This document shows, piece after piece, positions 1 through 9,500 of a stretch of 64,000 nt of DNA. The stretch comes from JADLHS01 sp964594985 (GTDB lineage Bacteria > Verrucomicrobiota > Verrucomicrobiia > Limisphaerales > JADLHS01). Position 1 is the first letter of the stretch; the number at the start of each line of letters is the position of its first letter. The position numbers were made by a program, and so were the translations under genes. Below the pieces are notes generated by a model. The model ran no database searches. It saw only the letters and a list, made by a program, of their open reading frames with translations, and was not told the origin of the DNA. The stretch is from positions 186,001 to 250,000 of the forward strand of contig CAZQNQ010000004.1 in NCBI GenBank assembly GCA_964594985.1. The letters run 5' to 3'.

Positions 1-3000
1 GGCCCGCACTTCGTAGGCTTGGCCAGTCGTTCCCGAAAAGTTCAAACGGAATGCGCCATTCCCCAGCACCTCCGCCGAGTTGATGACCGGCGGCGCCACG
101 GATACAACGACCAGAGTACCGTCGGTTGCCAGTGTGCTTGTCATCCACAGCAACCCGTTCGGTAACGGCGGCAACACCAGTGCGCCGAAGGTGCCGCTGA
201 AACTCGCCGCGTCGAAAAGTTCAAAGCTGTCCCCCGCTGTCAGGGTGCTGCTGCCGATATTCGTCACTATCAAAGTTCCGCCGCAGGTCAGATTTCCCAA
301 CACCCGGACCTGATCGCCGGCCAGCGAATCAGAGCTGATCTCAAATACGTTCGTGCTGCCCGCGACCAAAACCAACGCGTTACTGAACGTCAATGTCCCG
401 ATCGAATCGCCGGGCTGCAACCGAGCGCCACTGCCAATGGTGAAATCGCCTTTCACCGCTCCCAAGCCGCGCAATGTCTTTCCGCTGGCGAGGATCATGC
501 CGCCGCCCGTGCGCCCGCTCACATCGAGCAGCGCGTCCGCCGCGACCAGGATGCTGGCGGAGCCAGCGATGGCGCCACTTTCGGTCAGTGCGAGCGTGCC
601 CGCCTCGATAAACGTTGGCCCCGTGTAGGTATGCGCATTGGTGAGGGTGAGCACGCCGTCCCCGGCCTGAACCACCGTTCCCGAACCGCTGATGCCTCCA
701 AACGCGGAATCATTCAGCGCGTTTGCACGGTTGAAGACGAGTGTCGCATTGTTGGTAATGTTCCCCGGGCCGGGCACGCCGGTTGTTCCGTTGTCGCCGA
801 TTTGCAGCGTGCCACTATTGATGATCGTCCCGCCCGTGTAGGTGTTCGTTCCAGTCAGAATCATTGTCCCGCTGCCAGCTTTCGCGATATAACCCGCCCC
901 AACAATAGTCCCTGAAAATGTTGTATCCTCATCTCGGGCACCGATGGAAAAGTTCTGCCCGGCATTGTTGGTGATCGCGCCAAAACCGGACAATGAACCA
1001 AGCTGAAACAATCCACTGGCATTGGCAACCATCCTGCCACCATTGAAATTGTAAGCCGTCCCTGTGCTGACCGCGTTGGTGGAGTTCAACCGGAGATAGC
1101 CGCCTCCTTGCAAAGTAATGGTGCCATCATACGCGGCGTTATTACCGCTCCACGTGTGAGTGGCGGAAGCTACCACCGTGAGCGGGCCACTGCCCATGAG
1201 GTTTCCGGACCATGTGCGATTGCCACCGATGTTTTGTTCGATGCCACCGCCCAACATGACATTGATTGGATTACCGGCTGCTACGTTGACGTTGAACGTG
1301 CCGCCATTGAGAGCAATGGTAATCCCGTTGTTGATGTTGGCCTGCACAACACCAGAGTTCACCTGAATTTTGGCGCCAGCGTCGTTTGCGCTGCTACCCA
1401 GTGCGACGGTGCCGCTGCCTGACTTCGTCACGGTGAAGCCCGCACCGGTGAATGAACCGTTCACGGTCAATGTTCGGCCACCTGCGACATTCCAAACCTG
1501 ATTGGAGGCCAAGGCCATGGCAGGGTGGAAAGTCACATTTTGGTTCGCCAAACTCATGTCAACGCCAGCACCACCGAGAGTCAGCGTGTTTCCCGCCCCA
1601 ACAGTGACCGGGCCAGCCATGTTGCCGGCAAAGGTCAGGCCACCGACCGATACATTGTCTCCAAGAGACAGGGCTGCGGCATTGCCTGCGCCAAGCACAT
1701 TGTTGAAAAGACCAATCTCCGCAAGGGAAGGTGTGCCGCCACTCCAGTCTGCCGCAGTATTCATCGTCGCCGTATCCGCTTTGACCATCTGCGTCGGGGT
1801 AACCGTGGTGGCATTGGCAACACTTGTGTAGGCAGAATTTCCGCCGAGATTGCTCGCGCGAATCCGATAATAGAACGTGACGCCAGAAGTCAGCGCCGAG
1901 TCCTGATGGTTTGTCGCGTTCGCACCTGCCAGATTGACCTGTACAAAGTTCACACCATTGGTCGAACGCTCGATCTGAAAGGCTTCCTCGTTGCTCGAAT
2001 TATCTGTCCACGCCAGATTGATCTGACTGTCCGAGACTGCCACGGCTGTCAGGCCGCTCGGCGCGGATGGCGCCGCAGGCGGCATTGTGTTTGTGACGTA
2101 AACGATATTGGGAGCGGGAGGATTGCTCATCCCATAACCGAGGAAATAATCCGGCATCTTTGATTGCATGTAACCGTGAACGGTCAGGCAATTCCGATAC
2201 GCTGGATTTTGCGCCAACGTGTAAAGGCGGTTGGTCGTAGCACTGCTGGTGGTAAAGACCACCAGGCTGGAATTGGTATCCTGATAAACAAGCTCCTCGC
2301 GCCAATCGCCAAGGATGTCGCCCCAAATCGGCGGCAGTTTGCCCGTGTTGTCAGTTGCGCCATAGTGATACGCCGACAGTAAACGGGTCGTGGTACCCGC
2401 AGCGTAATTCCACTTGTCCACCACCGTCTCGTTAAGATTATCACCCAACAGGTCGCCATCCCACCAAGTCGTCGAGTTCGGATACGGCCTGGTCGGATTC
2501 GGGCTGATAATTGTTCCGTCAGCCGCCGCATGGATTCCGTAAAACGACCAACACTCCGCGCCTGGATAACGCGGGTCAATATCTATGGCGCTGCCGCGGC
2601 CGGCATCCTCGGTGGGCAGAACCGAGTTCGTCCAGATAAGTTGTCCGGTTGCCGCATCAAATAAATATTCGATCAGCCCGCTGGGATTATTTTGCTGGAT
2701 TGCATATCCCTCCAGTCCCGGGCGATTTGGATTCAGATCGCTGATGAAGAAACGATCTCCGTGTTTCACCCCCAGGCCGGCCTGGTCGTAGAGCAACGCT
2801 CCGCTGCTGCTGACCGCGTGCATGCCCGGAATGAGTTCGTCTTTGCCATCCCCATTTACGTCAATGATGCGCACCTGATGCGATGCCGTCGGCGCATTCG
2901 CACCGTTCCATTGGATGCTCCAGCGATTACTCAACACGCCGCCGCGAAAATCCCACGCGCTCTCGATGGTGTTAAACGGCGTGCCTGATCCACCAGTGCG

Positions 3001-3951
3001 ATTCTTGGCGTGAATCAACAAGCTGGGGCGGACTCCATCGCAATAGCCGATACCGAATATTGTGCCGAGCGGAAAACCATCATCATCCTTCCACGGATTA
3101 GGCAGAAGTGTGCGCGCACGCTCGGCACCAGTCATGCCGTCCAACACCGAAAGAAACTGCGTGACATTGTCTCCGAAAGATAAAGTTGCCCCATTTCCAA
3201 AAGTGACGCCGCTGGCAGATTTCACAATGACCTCAGCCCGCCCATCGCCATCCAAATCGTAAACCGTCACGCCATCCCATTGCCCCGCAGCGCACATCGC
3301 GGCGGCATTGGGATAAACCCCGTCGGGATCAACGCTGTTTGGCCCAAAATCCACTGTCCACAACAACGTGCCGTCGCGCTTGTAAGCCTGAAGCTTTTGC
3401 GTTTGACCGAGGACGCTCCCTGCCCAGGCTACGACAAATTCATATTCACCGTCTCCGTCTAGGTCACCCACCCAAACGTAGTAAACATAGCGATTGGGCG
3501 GGATTTGCAGCGGGATGCGAAATAGAGGTCCGATTTCGGCATTCGGCGGCAGCGACCAAGCCGCGCTTGCTGCCTGCTCCACTCCACCAATGACAGGACG
3601 GACGTGATATGCATTCGTCTGCGCCATACTGGGCGGCGTGTCTGTGTAGTTGCAGCCATTGGTCAGCACCGCGGTGTTCAGTTTCACCGCCGCGCCTCCG
3701 TTTACGGAGCGATACACATTGAACCCAATGCCTGCGGGATCAAGCGCGAGCAACCGCCAACTGACGAACGCCTGGCTGGAAGCGGAGCGGACCGCAACCA
3801 CGCCACGCCCCAAGTTCTCCATCTGCCGTTGCGCCTGTGCGCTCAGCGCCCCACCGAGCAACAACAGGAACAATCCATATAGAAGACAACGGCACTGTGA
3901 GCCACCGTGTTTGCTGAATCGCAATGTGGTTTTTCGGATAAGAGTGTTCAT
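1..3951 (-). CDS. Rhamnogalacturonan lyase (PL11) with Fn3 and beta-strand repeats, 3' end outside window
   Basis: The frame is open for 1,317 codons from the ATG at 3951 to base 1, so the gene continues past the left edge. Residues 1-41 are a signal peptide ending SAQAQ. Residues about 43-618 match family PL11 rhamnogalacturonan lyases, which cleave the backbone of rhamnogalacturonan I: calcium-type DGDG loops (VGDLDGDGE, YDLDGDGRAE, DVNGDGKDE), WNGANAPTASHQ, and LGDWREELVY. A fibronectin type III domain follows (about 628-711, starting PSAPSGLTAV), then autotransporter-associated beta-strand repeats such as GSGTMILTGTNTYTG. The last visible residues (FRLNFSGTTGQAYEVRA) look like the start of the C-terminal module seen in other proteins here, so perhaps 50 residues are missing. 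The start lies 2 bases after the stop of the preceding gene, which suggests translational coupling. Exoenzyme role is inferred from the signal peptide. Confidence 0.9.
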   Translation of the reverse strand, partial: MNTLIRKTTLRFSKHGGSQCRCLLYGLFLLLLGGALSAQAQRQMENLGRGVVAVRSASSQAFVSWRLLALDPAGIGFNVYRSVNGGAAVKLNTAVLTNGCNYTDTPPSMAQTNAYHVRPVIGGVEQAASAAWSLPPNAEIGPLFRIPLQIPPNRYVYYVWVGDLDGDGEYEFVVAWAGSVLGQTQKLQAYKRDGTLLWTVDFGPNSVDPDGVYPNAAAMCAAGQWDGVTVYDLDGDGRAEVIVKSASGVTFGNGATLSFGDNVTQFLSVLDGMTGAERARTLLPNPWKDDDGFPLGTIFGIGYCDGVRPSLLIHAKNRTGGSGTPFNTIESAWDFRGGVLSNRWSIQWNGANAPTASHQVRIIDVNGDGKDELIPGMHAVSSSGALLYDQAGLGVKHGDRFFISDLNPNRPGLEGYAIQQNNPSGLIEYLFDAATGQLIWTNSVLPTEDAGRGSAIDIDPRYPGAECWSFYGIHAAADGTIISPNPTRPYPNSTTWWDGDLLGDNLNETVVDKWNYAAGTTTRLLSAYHYGATDNTGKLPPIWGDILGDWREELVYQDTNSSLVVFTTSSATTNRLYTLAQNPAYRNCLTVHGYMQSKMPDYFLGYGMSNPPAPNIVYVTNTMPPAAPSAPSGLTAVAVSDSQINLAWTDNSSNEEAFQIERSTNGVNFVQVNLAGANATNHQDSALTSGVTFYYRIRASNLGGNSAYTSVANATTVTPTQMVKADTATMNTAADWSGGTPSLAEIGLFNNVLGAGNAAALSLGDNVSVGGLTFAGNMAGPVTVGAGNTLTLGGAGVDMSLANQNVTFHPAMALASNQVWNVAGGRTLTVNGSFTGAGFTVTKSGSGTVALGSSANDAGAKIQVNSGVVQANINNGITIALNGGTFNVNVAAGNPINVMLGGGIEQNIGGNRTWSGNLMGSGPLTVVASATHTWSGNNAAYDGTITLQGGGYLRLNSTNAVSTGTAYNFNGGRMVANASGLFQLGSLSGFGAITNNAGQNFSIGARDEDTTFSGTIVGAGYIAKAGSGTMILTGTNTYTGGTIINSGTLQIGDNGTTGVPGPGNITNNATLVFNRANALNDSAFGGISGSGTVVQAGDGVLTLTNAHTYTGPTFIEAGTLALTESGAIAGSASILVAADALLDVSGRTGGGMILASGKTLRGLGAVKGDFTIGSGARLQPGDSIGTLTFSNALVLVAGSTNVFEISSDSLAGDQVRVLGNLTCGGTLIVTNIGSSTLTAGDSFELFDAASFSGTFGALVLPPLPNGLLWMTSTLATDGTLVVVSVAPPVINSAEVLGNGAFRLNFSGTTGQAYEVRA

Positions 3952-3953
3952 TG

Positions 3954-4697
3954 CTATTTTGACACGGGGGTTCGTTTCAACAACCAACAGGTGTCCGCCA
4001 GAATCACCAACGCCACCAGAATCAATAATTGATGAAAACCGCGAAGATTGTGCCCGATGCCAAGGTTGACGAATTCTGGAGAACTCGGCCCTGCGGATGA
4101 TGACGCCTCGAATGGAGCCACCGCCTCGGGTGTTGCAACCGGCGCATCCGTTGCAATCCGAGCGACAGGAGCGGACGCCTTTTGCGGCATCGTCACCTGC
4201 ACCGTTGGCGCTTTGCGTGAGAGCAGAACGCCAGCTAGGCGTTTGCCTTGGCCATCGTAACCGACCAGCACCCCGTCCCTGAGACTTGGTGCTGCCTCGA
4301 AATAGACTGCCCGGAAACCCACATTTCCCGTGTCCGGTCGCGGATAAACCAGCGTAAATACGACCTCCAACCCATCCGAAAACGCGCTCACTTTATCGGC
4401 GGCTAATATTGTGTTTCCCTCGACCAACTCAAATAGCTTTGAGGAAAAGGTGGTTGGTAATGTGACGGCGTCGCGCACTGAGCGCATGTGGACGATGTTC
4501 TTGATTTCCGCTGCCGAAAACCCCGCTGCAGGAAGAATTTCACGCACCCCGTCCATTCCCATCGCCACCACAATCTGAATCTGATCCTCGTCCACCAGTA
4601 AGCGTGATGTGCAGTCGAACGGTTCGTGCGCACTCAGGTTGCAAACACCAAGCCACAAAACTAGCAGGCATCCAAATTGTTTAATGACTTTCTTCAT
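3954..4697 (-). CDS. Secreted or membrane-anchored protein with HupE/UreJ-like C-terminal segment
   Basis: 247 residues from the ATG giving MKKVIKQFG; a TTG eight codons upstream is possible but less likely. Residues 1-23 form a signal peptide (LVLWLGVCNLSAHEP). The body has no recognised catalytic motif. Near the C-terminus LGIGHNLRGFHQLLILVALV resembles the opening of HupE/UreJ-type proteins (GIEHILTGYDHLLF), but only one membrane helix follows before the basic tail LLKRTPVSK, whereas full HupE-like proteins continue with several helices. It is therefore either a truncated relative or a single-helix anchored periplasmic protein. It ends 2 bases before the PL11 lyase start and begins about 30 bases after the prepilin-like gene, so it may be co-transcribed with both. 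Function unknown. Confidence 0.75.
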   Translation of the reverse strand: MKKVIKQFGCLLVLWLGVCNLSAHEPFDCTSRLLVDEDQIQIVVAMGMDGVREILPAAGFSAAEIKNIVHMRSVRDAVTLPTTFSSKLFELVEGNTILAADKVSAFSDGLEVVFTLVYPRPDTGNVGFRAVYFEAAPSLRDGVLVGYDGQGKRLAGVLLSRKAPTVQVTMPQKASAPVARIATDAPVATPEAVAPFEASSSAGPSSPEFVNLGIGHNLRGFHQLLILVALVILADTCWLLKRTPVSK

Positions 4698-4727
4698 GCG
4701 ACTATGTTTGTTGCCCTGCAAGTCTGC

Positions 4728-5519
4728 TTAAGGCGTCGCCTTCAAGGAGGGTAATACCTGGGTCAGCAAAGGATCGAAGTCGGAGTTATCTTGATAAATA
4801 TAACACTGCTTGCCGCCCGCGCCCGTATCGGAGGTCCAGGTGTGCAGAAAATACAATTGATTGAACTTGATCCAGCGGGCCGAGCCGTCACAAAACACCT
4901 GGTTTCCTCCTTCGGGGGCTTTCGAACTAGAACCACGATGCGGGGGCATACCGCCATAAAGGGTCGGGTAGGCCGGATCCACCTTGCCCCATTCTCCGAG
5001 CACTTTGAGGTTGGCGTCTGCCGCCAGCGTCCAATGGGGCCGCGAGTTGCCTAACTTGACCGGACTGCGCGAGGTAAAAGTTCCGGCGGAGTTCTTCCAA
5101 GATGCGATCCCGCCGTAGTATTGATAACCAAGATTCCATTGATCCGTTGCGTCCAAGAAGGGCAGCCCAGAACGATTGGGACAGGTCCAGACCGAGGAGC
5201 CAGTTACATTCAGATTCACAGTTTTCGCGGCGGCGGCATCCACGGTTTCGAGATTGATTGGAACATTCCCTCCTTTTGCTACCAGCACCCGATCGCTGTT
5301 GTCGCCCGCGTACATCGTCACGCCGACACCGATTTGGCGTAGATTGTTCAGGCAACCGGTGCGCTTGGCTTTTTCCTTGGCCTTGGAGAGTGCCGGCAAG
5401 AGCATCGCCGCCAGAATCGCGATGATCGCGATCACCACCAGCAGTTCAATGAGCGTAAAAGCGCGGCACCAACCACCCAAACCCGGCCGCATCAGCCCAA
5501 TTCTCTTTATGCGTTTCAT
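4728..5519 (-). CDS. Prepilin-type N-terminal cleavage/methylation domain protein
   Basis: 263 residues from ATG 5519 (MKRIKRIG); the open frame reaches 57 codons further upstream without an obvious better start. The head is the type IV pilin/pseudopilin signal: a basic stretch, then a cleavage site before FTLIELLVVIAIIAILAAMLLPAL, where the Glu at mature position +5 is present. The motif AKEKAKRTGCLNNLRQIGVG and the later CDGSARW near the C-terminus are typical of the large DUF1559-like (H-X9-DG) families in Planctomycetes and Verrucomicrobia. These are thought to be exported through a type II secretion or pilus-like route, but individual functions are unknown. A close paralogue lies directly upstream, suggesting tandem duplication. 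Confidence 0.88.
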   Translation of the reverse strand: MKRIKRIGLMRPGLGGWCRAFTLIELLVVIAIIAILAAMLLPALSKAKEKAKRTGCLNNLRQIGVGVTMYAGDNSDRVLVAKGGNVPINLETVDAAAAKTVNLNVTGSSVWTCPNRSGLPFLDATDQWNLGYQYYGGIASWKNSAGTFTSRSPVKLGNSRPHWTLAADANLKVLGEWGKVDPAYPTLYGGMPPHRGSSSKAPEGGNQVFCDGSARWIKFNQLYFLHTWTSDTGAGGKQCYIYQDNSDFDPLLTQVLPSLKATP

Positions 5520-5717
5520 AGTATTCCGTTGTTCTGTTTTAAATGTTTGGCGATCTATAGACATCTGGGGATGTTCAAAAAAACGATCGCGACAAATCAG
5601 GCGAACGCTGGGTCCATTCAAACAGATTAGCCTCCCGTGGAAGCTTGCGACCATCGCCACATGGAGTGACGTTTCCTTCGGCATCCCCAAACCACGGGAT
5701 ACACCCCGGAAGGCGGC

Positions 5718-6518
5718 TTAATAGGCGGATTCAATCGCCTGCAATTCCTTGTCAAAGCCGTCGCTCCAATAAAAGTTGCCGCCGTTTGAATCCCAGGCCG
5801 CCTTGTAAATATTGGGGAAAATCTTGAGCGCCTTGACGCTGAAATCTGAAAAGAGCACGACCACGGATTTGCTTTGGCTATGGGCGACCATCGCCGGGTC
5901 AAGCTTCGTGTCGGAGGCGCTGGCGTTTTGGTTGATGAGAATCTCCATCGACAAGACTTTTGGCCCTTTGAAATTGCCCAACTTGGGGTATAAACGCTTT
6001 TCCGTAACTGGGTCGGCCCAGGGATTCCAGCAATACGTTGACCGAACCCTCCCCACCGAATCGGTCGTAATCAGCGGCTCATAGTCTCCCTTGCCGAAGG
6101 TGGACTTCTTTGAGTTAAAGCTCGGACAATACAGGCTCGTTCCATCGCCCAGATAGTTCAAGGCATACAGGTAGCCGTGATTCTGATAATTGCCGTCCAG
6201 GACTTTGGCGAGTTTTGTGGATGGCGCCGCAGAGTTATCATAAACGAAGCGCGTCCCAGTTTGTGAGGAAATGATGTTCCCAGTATTTGGCGGGAGAGAG
6301 TCGTTGGAATCCGTCGCATACATCATCGCTCCCGCACCGATTTGCCGCAGGTTATTCAGGCACGCGGTGCGATTGGCTCTTTCCTTGGCTGAGCTCAAGG
6401 CGGGCAGCAGCATTGCCGCCAGAATCGCAATGATGGCGATCACCACCAATAGTTCGATCAGGGTAAAGCCAGATTGCGCCCGCCGCGAGGTGCGGTTTAA
6501 ATTCATCTTCTCTTTCAT
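5718..6518 (-). CDS. Prepilin-type N-terminal cleavage/methylation domain protein (paralogue)
   Basis: 266 residues from ATG 6518 (MKEKMNLNR); ATG 6506 is an alternative, preceded by the purine-rich AAAGAGAAG. The segment GFTLIELLVVIAIIAILAAM is the pseudopilin head, followed by SSAKERANRTACLNNLRQIG, almost the same as in the downstream paralogue. The C-terminal part (VLFSDFSVKALKIFP) fits the DUF1559-like pattern of an aspartate-containing loop near the end. A strong terminator hairpin sits between this gene and the beta-strand-repeat gene upstream, so it probably has its own promoter. Exact role unknown; pseudopilin-like export is inferred from the head alone. Confidence 0.88.
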   Translation of the reverse strand: MKEKMNLNRTSRRAQSGFTLIELLVVIAIIAILAAMLLPALSSAKERANRTACLNNLRQIGAGAMMYATDSNDSLPPNTGNIISSQTGTRFVYDNSAAPSTKLAKVLDGNYQNHGYLYALNYLGDGTSLYCPSFNSKKSTFGKGDYEPLITTDSVGRVRSTYCWNPWADPVTEKRLYPKLGNFKGPKVLSMEILINQNASASDTKLDPAMVAHSQSKSVVVLFSDFSVKALKIFPNIYKAAWDSNGGNFYWSDGFDKELQAIESAY

Positions 6519-6533
6519 TTTCAAATGTTGTTT

Positions 6534-6573
6534 CAATTTTAAAAGCGGGGCGCCGGAACCACCGGCGCCCCGC
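6534..6573 (-). terminator. Rho-independent terminator behind the 1,210-residue beta-strand-repeat gene
   Basis: On the minus strand a perfect 12-bp stem GCGGGGCGCCGG / CCGGCGCCCCGC (6562-6573 and 6545-6556) with a 5-base loop is followed by TTTTAAAATTG. It starts about 24 bases after the stop of the gene ending at 6597 and lies before the start of the prepilin-like gene. The G+C-rich stem plus T run is the canonical intrinsic terminator layout. Confidence 0.85.
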
Positions 6574-6596
6574 AACCACTCCACCCATCCATTACA

Positions 6597-9500
6597 TCAA
6601 GGATAAACCAACCGGTAGAACACGTTCGCCTTGGTCGGATCAATCGTGATAATCACACGATTGGTTGCAGCCGAACCCGGATGCGCAAACCAAGCATTGG
6701 CCACCGCCACACCTACCGAGTTGGTTTGTAACGTCCAACCAATGCGATCCGCCGGCCATTGAAGGTCGATGGTATTACCGGTCGCAGTGAAGGTAATGTT
6801 GGTTGGCGTCGTATTGACGGTCGGCGTTGCGGTCAACACGACAATCGTGCCGTCCACAGCGAGCTTGTTGTTCCAAGTATAGGCCACCTGGTTGACCGTA
6901 TCGGTCGTCGGCAAGTTGACCGCCGCGAACGAACCGGAAACCGCCGTGCTGAACAGTTGGAAGGTGTCTCCAGCCTGCAAACCCGAACCGATGTTGGTAA
7001 CGGTAAGCGTGCCGCCTGCTGTGATGGCTGGGGAAACAATGCGGTCACTGTTCGGCGCACTGCCCCGATTCAATTCCATCGTCGTCGCACCGCCCAATGT
7101 CGTGGTGTTGGTAACCGTCAACGTGCCGACTCCAAAGCCGGGGGTCACCGTTCCCAAGCTGCCTACGTTCAAGCTGCCACGAATGGTCCCGTTACCAACC
7201 ACGCTTTGGGCGATGCCGCCCATGTTCAACGCACCAGCCAGAATGCCCGGCGCAGCGATCCGGATACTGGAACTGTTCGTGAGTTCCGCGTCTCCGACCA
7301 GCGCCAGCACGCCATTGCTGATCGTGGTGCTGCCGGTGAACTCGTTCGTGCCGGAAAGCGTAAGCGTGCCCGCTCCTTCCTTGATCAAACCATGGCTGCC
7401 GCCAAAGTTTCCCGCAAAGGTGCTGGAGGTATTCAGCCCGCCCACCCGGAAAATGATGCTTCGCGGCGCTCCCCCCACGTTGGTGATAGAAGAACCAACA
7501 TCACCGGACAGTTCCCCCACCGGGATGGCGCTGTTATTCGGAAAGCTGGTGCCCACACCGCCCATGGCAACGCCGGGAGCCAGATGCAATTTAGCCGCAG
7601 GCAGACCCGCCGCATTGGCGATTTGATACTCATTGCCCGTTGCATTGGGCGAGGGCGTGACATTCACCTGACCGGTAAACGCGCTGAAATCACCCGAAAT
7701 CGAGTCGCGAATATAACTGACCGCGAGGTTGAACGTCCCGCTGCCCGTCAACGTGCTGCTCACGGTCATCCGCCCCGCCGTCCGGAACGTCCCCACCTGT
7801 CCGGCCGGAACATTCAGCGGTGCGGAGAACGTGCCGGACTGCGCGTCATTGTTGCCAATACCGTAATCGTGCAGTTGCAGGATCGAATCTCCCAGGAACG
7901 TAATCTGGCCGCTGCCAATTCCGGTGCTCTTCGCCGCCGAACGCGTGGCATCAGTCGAAGGACTCGCCGTGAGCCGCACAAAGCTATTGCTAATAAGCGT
8001 TCCGCCCGTGTATGGGTTGCCGTCGCTTGTGCCCACAAGTAATTGGACAATTGAGTTGGTCGAATCAACTCCGAGGATTCTGAGTGCGCCCGTGCCGGTG
8101 ATTTGACCAGAGAACAACAGCGTGTTTGGCAAGGCGTTGGTCGCTTGCGTGCGATCCAGAACGAAGACTCCGTTGTTGGTCACTCCGCCCGCACCGAGCG
8201 CACCGGTTTCGCCTTCCACCCGGATCGTGCCCGCTTCAATCGCTGTCACACCCGAGTAACTGTTGGCATTGGTCACGATGAGCGTGCCCGAACCTTTCTT
8301 GGTCAATCCAGTCGCGCCTGTGATTCCACCGATTCCTCCCAAGGTGAAGGTCTTGTTGGTGTTGTTCACCGTCACAGCGGACGGATTCACAAACGTCGTC
8401 AAATTGACGTTGGTCGTACCGGTGGCGGTGTCATCGAACAAGACCGCCGCGCCTTCGGTGTAATTCGTGATCTGCGCCGTGCCGACAACCCGCCAGATCT
8501 GATTGGCGAGATTATCAATGTCCCAGTCGCCCGCCGCGCCGCCGAGCCACTTGAAGGTGTTATCCACGATCACACCCGCGGTGATGGTCAGCGTCACCCG
8601 CTTGTTCACCGTGTCGTCATTGAAGGAAACGAGATTCACATTGGCCGGCAATGTGCCTAACACAAAATTGCCGCTGCCCGCGCGCGTCGCGTACCGCAGC
8701 AACGTGATCGTTCCGTTGGAAAAATTCGTTCCGGCCAAGTTGACCGTGACATTGCCGTTGAGCGTGATCGTTCCGATGTTGCTCACCACTGTTCCGGGGT
8801 GATTGCCGAACGTGCCGAGGTCGAATTCATACGAACAACCGGAACCAATGCTGAGGTTGCCTTGCGTCAAAGTCGCACCGCTGCTCGTCACCACCGCACC
8901 AACGCCAGCGGAATTGCCCACTGTGACATTGCCCGTCGCAAGCGACGCGCTACCGAACGCCAACGTGCCAGCGGTAATGGTGGTTGGGCCGCTGTAGGTG
9001 TTTGCGCCGGTCAGCGATACTTTGCCGAAGCCGACGTTGGTGACGCTGCCCGTGCCGTGAATGGCATTGGGTGTGACAAGCACGTCACCGTAATTGAAGA
9101 CCAATCTGGCCTCGTTGGTGACAACTCCGGTGCCAAATTTGCCCGTACTGCCGCCATTGCCAATTTGCAACACACCATTGCTGATGGTTGTCGCCCCGCT
9201 GAACGTGTTCGCTCCGCTCAAGGTCAACGTGCCCGTGCCAACCTTGCGCACCAGCGAAACGCCACTGATGACACCAGAGAAATCACTGTCGGCATTCAGC
9301 GCGCCGATGGACCAAGTCGGGATGTTTCCGGCAACCCCCAAACTGCCCGAGCCAGCCAAAGATCCCAAATTGAAGATCCCCGTCTGATTGCCGTTCATGA
9401 TGCCATTGAGGATATAGCTGGTCGCGGGACCGACGGAATTGGTGCTGCTCAACCGCACAGAGCCAGCCCCATTCAAATTAATCGTCATCGTTCCGGTGTA

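Noticed and set aside
6759..8042. Long plus-strand open frame of 427 codons opposite the beta-strand-repeat gene
   Set aside because: Composition is Arg/Ala/His-rich and unlike a real protein; it is the antisense of a well supported repeat protein.
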